A stretch of DNA of 64,000 bases, from NCBI RefSeq assembly GCF_027579695.1, contig NC_083571.1:51372797-51436796 (forward strand), given 5' to 3'. Origin of the DNA: Neoarius graeffei. Its lineage: Eukaryota > Chordata > Actinopteri > Siluriformes > Ariidae. Below, piece after piece: positions 57,265 through 64,000 of this stretch. The first letter of the stretch is position 1. Each line of letters begins with the position of its first letter. The notes below the pieces were generated by a model. The model was given only the letters and a program-made list of their open reading frames with translations, was not told where the DNA came from and did not search any database. A program made the translations under genes and the position numbers.

Positions 57265-59012
57265 AGCTGACTAGATATTATTTTCATGGTGGATATTTCT
57301 TAACACATCAGTGACACTGACAAGTTATTTGAATGTTAATGGATGTGGCACTGCTACAAGTGAATCTGAGATTTTTAACTTCAGTGTTATGGTTGAGCTG
57401 AGAAACAATCCACAAACAAAAATATCTGGTCAGGAGTGATGCTGTGCTTCGACACTGACCTCTGATGAAGAATCAGGGGAAATTTAACATAAATTATGCT
57501 CTTTTCTTCTTAATATAGTTGCATGTTTTATACCACTTTGTTTTATGACTGTATGGGAGCAAGATATTCCTGTATGACCTCAGAGATAAAGGTGTGTGCA
57601 TCTGGAAGGGAGGTCTTTGTGTGGCAGCATTTCAGCTGCGTACAAGCCATGTAGATACACGCTGCAAAATTCAATACACCCAGACACATATACCCCTCTC
57701 TTTATTACCTCCAGTCATTTTTCACATACACAAGTGTCTAAGAGTGCACGTATTGGTGCACTTTCAAAAAATAAAATAAAATAAATAGGTAACTCATGTT
57801 ACTGATAGTAGTCATGGTGTTGATGTACTTACATTAACTAGGAAATTGCAAGTGAGAAAAGGAAGTGTGTGTTAATTTCTACCACTCACCACTGAATTCA
57901 GGTAAGAGAAAACTTCAAACCATTCATGATTCAAAATGTGTTGTATTTTTCTGAATATAAATATTTACTTAAATTAATTTAAAAATAATCATTTTTTATA
58001 TTTTTCAATATTTTTGTTATAATGAAAGCTTATTTAGGCTTTGTAATAATTATTTCACTGATTCAATTTACCTCAATTTACCTTGCATTTTAATGAACAA
58101 ATTTACTCAAATCTAATATTCTGGGAATCTAAATATTATAGACAAAGGATTTATTTATATTTTCTGAAATTATGTCGCAAATCTTGCTGATTGTGAAACA
58201 AAGAACAACATCGAGTTTATTTCAGTCCGCTAATTTGATTGGATAAGTGCCATTCCATAGATGCTGGTATTTAGTACAACAGCACTGTTACATTTCACTG
58301 TTTGTGTCACTCAGCTTGTCTGTTCCCCACATACATTTCCAATTATAGCAAAAGATCTTTACATTGAAACTGATAATACACTCACTATGGGCTGTTAGTC
58401 ACTCTTAGCATCTCATGGCAATCTGCAACAACCTATCCAGCTGTGGCTTCATTGGGAAATATTTTAGCTGACGTAGCAAAAATAAACAAAATATTTAGCC
58501 ATATTGTGTCTGAAATGTAAGTTACTGAATAATAAGTTCTTGTTTTGAGAACTTTTCTATCAAAGCAACATCACATTCACAACAATGCTGTTGTACTGAG
58601 TATTCACACGGCTGATTACCTGCAGCGAAATCACAGTCACACTGTGTCATATTCAGTACAACAGCACTCTTTTTCATGTGATATTACTTAATTCACTGGT
58701 TAGTGTGAATGCAGTTTGATAGCATTTTACCAAAATGTTATGAACTGAATGTTTCTTAAATATGTTTCATTGTGTCATGTCAAATAACCATCGATGACTT
58801 TAACAGTTTTTAATGTGTAGAAGCCTTTATGCTTTCTGTAGTAGACCATAATAGTTTTGTTAATAATCATTTGTCCATTTACTTATTTATTTTAACTCAG
58901 CCAGGAAAGGCATGTAATGTAAAATTTTACATGACATAATATGTAAAATTCAAAGAGCAGCATTTTTCCCCATGTCAATTTCATCTAGGTTTCCTTGTGG
59001 TGCATCCTTCTC
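57265..59012. other. Non-coding part of the right duplicated arm
   Basis: Matches the left arm except for 57936-58795, which is AT-rich sequence lost from the left arm. No gene recognised. The region just upstream of exon 1 (58981-59012) is conserved between the arms. Confidence 0.5.
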
Positions 59013-59057
59013 GTGGCTTCAGCAGATTTTCATCTCAGTGGCCTGTCTGTGACTTTA
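59013..59057 (+). other. Exon-1 counterpart of the receptor gene, start codon changed to GTG
   Basis: Aligned to the left-arm exon 1, the initiator ATG is GTG here. The rest of the 15 codons and the GTAAGT donor (59058) are kept. In the other arm this exon supplies the natural start. Confidence 0.6.
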
Positions 59058-59190
59058 GTAAGTGGCCGTTATAAACTTGTAGAAACCTTGCACTTTATAC
59101 ACCCATAAACTACACAGTACACACTCTGTCTCACTGTGATTTTGTTTTTCAAGGCTGTTCTGCTACGATACCACTTCACACCTTGTGATC

Positions 59191-60075
59191 ATGGACGTCA
59201 GATATTCTGAGGACTATTATAACCCAAGTAACTACAGATATCCTGGGGCACCGTATTCAACCATTCGTCCTCCTGTTTATTATGATGCCCTGATGATCAG
59301 CATCTCCCTCGTCGCTGGTGTGTGTGTAAGCCTGCCAGCTTTGATTTGGGCTCTTCATGTTCTTTACACTCTCCACAAACAAGGAGGCCAAATTTCAACC
59401 TTCATCATCCTCCTCATCATCAATGACTTGGCTGAGCTGCTCACGAGTGCAATTATATCAACATATTTAATAGACAGCCTTGTAAAGTCCAGTGCTACAA
59501 GATCTTTCAATTCTTCCATTGAAGCGTATTTGACAGATATCAGGATTTTTATTCATTTATTTATTACATTTAGAATCTGTGGTCTTTTCCTCCACCAACT
59601 TGTGGCTCTGAAGAGCGTGCTTTCTCTCAAACACCAGCTCTGCTCTGCTCATGTCTTCTCTCCTCTCTGCTCCACCATTTCCTGCATCATTCTGTGGCTG
59701 ATTGTCTTTGGATTGCAGTTCATAAATATGTGGTTCAATGTGATTTTTAGCTTTTTGCCTTGTTGCATTTTAGTCATCACATGCATACTCACTTGCAAAG
59801 CCTCTCCTGCATCTGACCACATCAAGCCCAGCTCAGCAGTGCTGATCGTTTCCACATTCACACTTATCACTTTCTGCACAACAGCTGGCCTTGTGCTTAT
59901 CTTCAAATTTAACTCTGGTCCATTTTACTTTTATAAACCAGAGTCACATCTCTCAGTCTATTTGATCAGAGTGATCTCAGACCCCCTGCTGTGTGTACTG
60001 GTCTGTAAGGAGCAGCTCAGGGTTCATAAACAGCAAACTCACACAGACATGAACACTGATCAGAGATCAGTTTGA
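59191..60075 (+). CDS. Seven-transmembrane receptor, rhodopsin-like, orphan
   Basis: The ATG at 59191 opens a 294-codon frame to the TGA at 60073-60075. Seven hydrophobic segments are evident, e.g. LMISISLVAGVCVSLPALIW (TM1), STFIILLIINDLAELLTSAI (TM2), CGLFLHQLVALKSVLSL (end of TM3), SCIILWLIVFGLQFINMWF (TM4), VLIVSTFTLITFCTTAGLVL (TM6) and VYLIRVISDPLLCVLVC (TM7). A Tyr/Asn-rich N-terminus with possible N-glycosylation precedes TM1. The DRY motif is absent and NPxxY reads DPLLC, as in some divergent fish receptor expansions. Upstream exon-2 sequence is shifted relative to the other copy and exon 1 lacks its ATG, so translation would have to use this internal ATG. Ligand unknown. Confidence 0.75.
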   Translation: MDVRYSEDYYNPSNYRYPGAPYSTIRPPVYYDALMISISLVAGVCVSLPALIWALHVLYTLHKQGGQISTFIILLIINDLAELLTSAIISTYLIDSLVKSSATRSFNSSIEAYLTDIRIFIHLFITFRICGLFLHQLVALKSVLSLKHQLCSAHVFSPLCSTISCIILWLIVFGLQFINMWFNVIFSFLPCCILVITCILTCKASPASDHIKPSSAVLIVSTFTLITFCTTAGLVLIFKFNSGPFYFYKPESHLSVYLIRVISDPLLCVLVCKEQLRVHKQQTHTDMNTDQRSV

Positions 60076-60246
60076 GGTGAAGACCTGAGTCGATGAAGAT
60101 ATCAGAAAATACCAGAAATGTTCTTATGGTTGTCATCATCAGGCAGCTACCTTCTTGAGAATTGTGGATAAAATGGCAGTTTGTAAATGAAAAGAGAAGT
60201 GAAAAATCTATGACATATCAAACAACAGCAACACCAGGAAAGAATC

Positions 60247-60248
<2 letters not shown>

Positions 60249-60286
<38 letters not shown>
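60249..60286. repeat. (GT)n microsatellite
   Basis: Present in the right arm only; absent at the matching site of the left arm (about 3445). Confidence 0.95.
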
Positions 60287-60725
60287 TTGTAACTGTCTAC
60301 ATTACAACATTGCAAATATTACAGCAGATATTTGCACCACTGGAACTTAAGCTCCCTCAGAGCCAAGATTGAATATAAATTTCCATCAAAATACTGCTTT
60401 TAATTTTTAAAATTTTATTATTCTGCACATACAGTATTTATTCTTCCTCAGTGACTGGGATTATATCTACATTAAATTTTTTTAGTTAATCATAGGGCAG
60501 GGAGATGGCTTAATTTGGGATTAGGGGACTCTTGATATGTTTTTTTAATTGTGTCAACAATGTGTGTACAGTAGAATTAATTCCATGTGCTTTATGGAAA
60601 TTTTCACATTACCTTCATGGAAATTATGATTATTGTGTTTTAATTAACTTCAATTAACCACAATTGCCTGGCCAGATATTAATTCTTATAATCTTATTCT
60701 GCTTGCTATTCACACCGATTAATAG

Positions 60726-62046
60726 CAGTCCTTAGTGCTTTTAGGAACAGCATTTTCTTTCATCATTTGCAATTCTTCCTCACTTATAGTGACCGAGCGA
60801 TTGGCCAACATTTTACTGAGTTGCTTGAGGTGATTATTGAGAAATAGTCTGAATTTCTCAGTCAGTGCACACAATCTTCTTTTATCGCTTGTGTATTTCT
60901 ACTAACACCAATTAATTTGATGTGGATGCCAAAAAATAAACATTTTATTTTACGATAGCGATGTATTTTTTATCACTGTAAGACGTGGCTTACTCCTTCT
61001 AACACAGTTATACCAACTCCCCCTGATTATTGCTTTCAAAAAGATGTGGAATTGTAACAAAAATAGATTTGCTCATTGGGGGATAAATGTTGATATTTCA
61101 CATCAAAAATAAAATCAGAAAATGTATAGAAGAGGATTGTATATTCAATGCTTGTGTAAATTGCTGCTGTTATGAAGGACATCCAGTCAATAAACTGCTG
61201 TGTAAAAATGGTGTTGCACTTGAAGAAACCTGAACTAATTTTACTGATGTGTTGAAATTATTATTTGCTCAGGACACAATGCCAGAAAAGATTCACCAAT
61301 TACAGTCATTACATCTTGGAAAAAAAGGGGAAAAAAGTTTCACAGGTTTGTCACATTGGACTGCACTGGTAGCTCAGAGATTTACGTTCAAACTTAACAA
61401 GGTTTTTAACTCTCAGCCGCTCAGTTCTATTCTTGATGGTATTGTACCACACGTAAGTTGTTTGTGATAAAATCATCTTCTGAATAAATAAACATTAGCT
61501 GTTGCTCAAGAGCATAAAGAGGTTACAGTGATCCCCAGAACACAACAAGACACAGAAGAGTTAAAAAAGTGTATTTTATATAAAAAGGAGAAGAGATGTA
61601 AAAGTAGAAAAACAAAACCAAACAAACAAACAAAAACAACAAAGTAATTGAGTCAGGTTTGGCTATAATTTTCGAGCAGTTGTCGTGTGGTTCAGTGAGG
61701 GACCAATAGGCTTTGGATCAACTGCAAAAAAGTAGCAACTGAAGATTATTTTTATTATTATTATTATTCCCACTGCATTACTAGTTATTCTCTTTTGTTC
61801 TGAGTGTTTTAAAATGCATCAATGACAACAGCTCTTCGCAACATTATAATCATTTACCATTTAATGTCACTGATGCAAAGGGCAGATTAATGACGGTGTT
61901 TTATTTGAAACATAAACCCACAAATTCAGCAAGTATTTCATGCAGTAAATACCACATTACATTAAAAAATATATTTTAAAACTTAAATGAATTTAAAATA
62001 AATTAATTTTGCAGAAATGGAAGTTGATAAATGAATAAAATAACAC
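60726..62046. other. No gene seen
   Basis: AT-rich DNA outside the duplicated arm. A 72-codon frame at 61249-61467 has no recognisable domain. Confidence 0.5.
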
Positions 62047-62058
62047 ATGGATAATAAT

Positions 62059-62420
62059 CTCATCTCATTATCTGTAGCCGCTTTATCCTTCTACAGGGTC
62101 GCAGGCAAGCTGGAGCCTATCCCAGCTGACTACGGGCGAAAGGCGGGGTACACCCTGGACAAGTCGCCAGGTCATCACAGGGCTGACACATAGACAACCA
62201 TTCACACTCACACCTACGGTCAATTTAGAGTCACCAGTTAACCTAACCTGCATGTCTTTGGACTGTGGGGGAAACCGGAGCACCCGGAGGAAACCCACGC
62301 GGACACGGGGAGAACATGCAAACTCCACACAGAAAGGCCCTCGCCGGCCCCGGGGCTTGAACCCAGGACCTTCTTGCTGTGAGGCGACAGCGCTAACCAC
62401 TACACCACCGTGCCGCCGGT
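62059..62420 (-). mobile_element. tRNA-derived SINE with 12-bp target duplication
   Basis: Same family as 15297, in reverse, near full length with head and tail. ATGGATAATAAT is duplicated at 62047-62058 and 62421-62432, followed by an ATA repeat. Confidence 0.9.
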
Positions 62421-62616
62421 ATGGATAATAATAATAATAATAATAATTGTTGTCTTCATTGTCATCATCATTTCCATTGCATATTTTTCACCCTCAAGTC
62501 TAAGGCTTTAATAAGTGTTTAAAAAATGATCATAAGTATTTTGATAAACATCATCAGCACTTATACCTCTGAAAAAAAGAACACAACAACAAAATAAAAC
62601 TATGTTTAATTGATTA

Positions 62617-62660
<44 letters not shown>
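62617..62660. repeat. (TA)n microsatellite
   Basis: About 20 TA units. Confidence 0.95.
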
Positions 62661-62664
<4 letters not shown>

Positions 62665-62797
62665 CTTGGATTAGACTCTAATACACTGATACTGTATATC
62701 AGTTTATATAAAAGTGTGAGTAAAATGAAATATTTCGAAAAACACCACGATTTCACAAAAGTTGAATCACAGAATCAGCAGTTTAAAGACATGTGGT

Positions 62798-63000
62798 TAA
62801 GTTAACATGGGGCAGCCTTCGGCTGAGGCGCCCTTGAGTGAGGCACCTAACCCCAACTGCTCCCCGGGCCCTGTTAGCATGGCTGCCCACTGCTCTGGGT
62901 ATGTGTGAGTGTGTGTGTTCACTGCTTCAGATGGGTTAAATGCAGAGAGGAATTTCACAAGTATACATGCGATGAATAAAGTTCTTTTTCTTTCTGACCA
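62798..63000 (+). repeat. Dispersed teleost repeat with LINE-like tail
   Basis: Contains 'ctgcccactgctctgggta' and 'cagatgggttaaatgcagag', a very common fish repeat ending in a T-rich simple tail. Class not assigned. Confidence 0.6.
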
Positions 63001-63728
63001 ATAGGATTCAAGAATTCAGCAGTGGTGTGGTATAAATGACACATGATACCATCTTTCTCTTTTCCTCTTTCAAATTTTTATTCCATCTTCTACAGGCTTT
63101 CACTCACAGATGAAACATTCTGTTCGGTTTAAGTTCAATCCAGGTTACCAGAGTTCTGCACAAAACTGTGAGTTATTTCACATAACAGTGATTTTTTAAA
63201 TGAATGACTATTTGTAGACAGGATATCAAATCCTGATTAATTATTTTCAGAAATATGTTGCAAACAGTATTGATGAAATTGCATTGTGTTGATGTTTCGA
63301 ATGCCAGATTTTTTCAGCTATTAGAAAACAACTTTTGATTTGTCCAGCTCCATTTGTACTTAGTTACATTATGAAGGTTTCATTGGTCTGCTTGTGTAGT
63401 GTGATGTGAATGTGGAGGTGAAGTGTTTGGAAGTTATGCAAAACAATTTATTTTAAATGACAAAAAAATAAACTACTTTTAAATGAATGCTCTTATTCTG
63501 GAACATTAAAAAACATGGGCGTTTTGACTAATATATACACACACATTTGGACACACCTTGTAATTCATTGTTTTTTTTCTCTTTATATTCATTAAAAGAC
63601 ACTTCATGTTTTAAAATTAGACTGTCATTTCTCTTTATTTAGTTGAGCGGCTCTTGACGACATAAAAATTAATGCCGTTGTGGAACAGGGCTATTTACTG
63701 GATTTTATTATTTACTATTTATTAACCG
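63001..63728. other. No gene seen
   Basis: AT-rich sequence between the repeat and the last SINE. Confidence 0.5.
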
Positions 63729-64000
63729 GGCGGCACGGTGGTGTAGTGGTTAGTGCTGTCGCCTCACAGCAAGAAGGTCTGGGTTCGAGCCCCGTGGCCG
63801 GCGAGGGCCTTTCTGTGCGGAGTTTGCATGTTCTCCCCGTGTCCGCGTGGGTTTCCTCCGGGTGCTCCGGTTTCCCCCACAGTCCAAAGACATGCAGGTT
63901 AGGTTAACTGGTGACTCTAAATTGACCGTAGGTGTGAATGTGAGTCTGTGTCTATGTGTCAGCCCTGTGATGGCCTGGCGACTTGTCCAGGGTGTACCCC
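63729..64000 (+). mobile_element. tRNA-derived SINE, cut by the window end
   Basis: Head GGCGGCACGGTGGTGTAGTG with A- and B-box-like motifs. The copy lacks a short 'gtgaatggttgtctg' segment found in other copies. It continues beyond the window. Confidence 0.9.

Larger units (their letters stand above)
53715..60725 (+). repeat. Right arm of the large inverted duplication
   Basis: Inverted counterpart of 2990-6755. It carries the intact receptor gene and is lengthened by the hAT at 54268-57256 and by about 860 bp (57936-58795) absent from the left arm. Confidence 0.85.

Noticed and set aside
61249-61467. 72-codon frame
   Set aside because: No recognisable domain, no splice context and AT-rich surroundings.

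Overview
The window looks like a stretch of teleost fish nuclear DNA. It is AT-rich and intron-bearing, full of CA/TG and TA microsatellites, and saturated with transposon families typical of fish: Tc1, hAT, Harbinger-like, pogo/Tigger, tRNA-derived SINEs, several LINE clades, Ty3/gypsy, a Penelope-like element and an endogenous retrovirus. I see no bacterial-style operons, CRISPR arrays or host rRNA/tRNA genes. Very little is an ordinary host gene. The clearest is a seven-transmembrane (rhodopsin-like) receptor, present as a full open frame at 59191-60075 (+) and as a broken copy at 3623-4693 (-). The two copies lie in the arms of a large inverted duplication, about 2990-6755 and 53715-60725.

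Layout. 1-2989: a LINE fragment split by a hAT element with near-perfect 8-bp target duplications, then a CR1/L2-type LINE fragment. 2990-6755: left arm of the inverted duplication. 6757-9195: a Tc1 element, a TG/TA microsatellite and a LINE tail with a restriction-like endonuclease, bordered by TA repeats. 9239-15671: hAT and Harbinger-like elements, a hAT holding a Tigger that itself holds a SINE, and a further SINE. 15813-27913: a three-layer nest. An unclassified long-TIR element (TTA duplication) contains a Penelope-like element (13-bp duplication), which contains an endogenous retrovirus with identical 445-bp LTRs (4-bp duplication). 29128-42418: a long multi-exon transcription unit that appears to join a KMT5A-like SET methyltransferase domain, two zinc-binding motifs, a tyrosine recombinase and a conserved basic C-terminal domain. 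It is interrupted by several transposons and by frameshifts. 43944-51828: a LINE split by a Ty3/gypsy element whose pol order is protease-integrase-RT-RNase H (Gmr1-like). That element is split by a hAT containing two inverted LTRs joined through a primer-binding site. 52865-60725: gypsy debris and the right arm of the inverted duplication, with a hAT inserted. 60726-64000: mostly unassigned DNA with SINEs and simple repeats.

The most unusual objects are the SET plus tyrosine-recombinase unit, the TTA-flanked element with a CXC-type protein, the inverted-LTR palindrome, and the retrovirus that has identical LTRs although its RT core and most of env are missing. All exon boundaries and family assignments were read by eye; nothing was aligned or searched.
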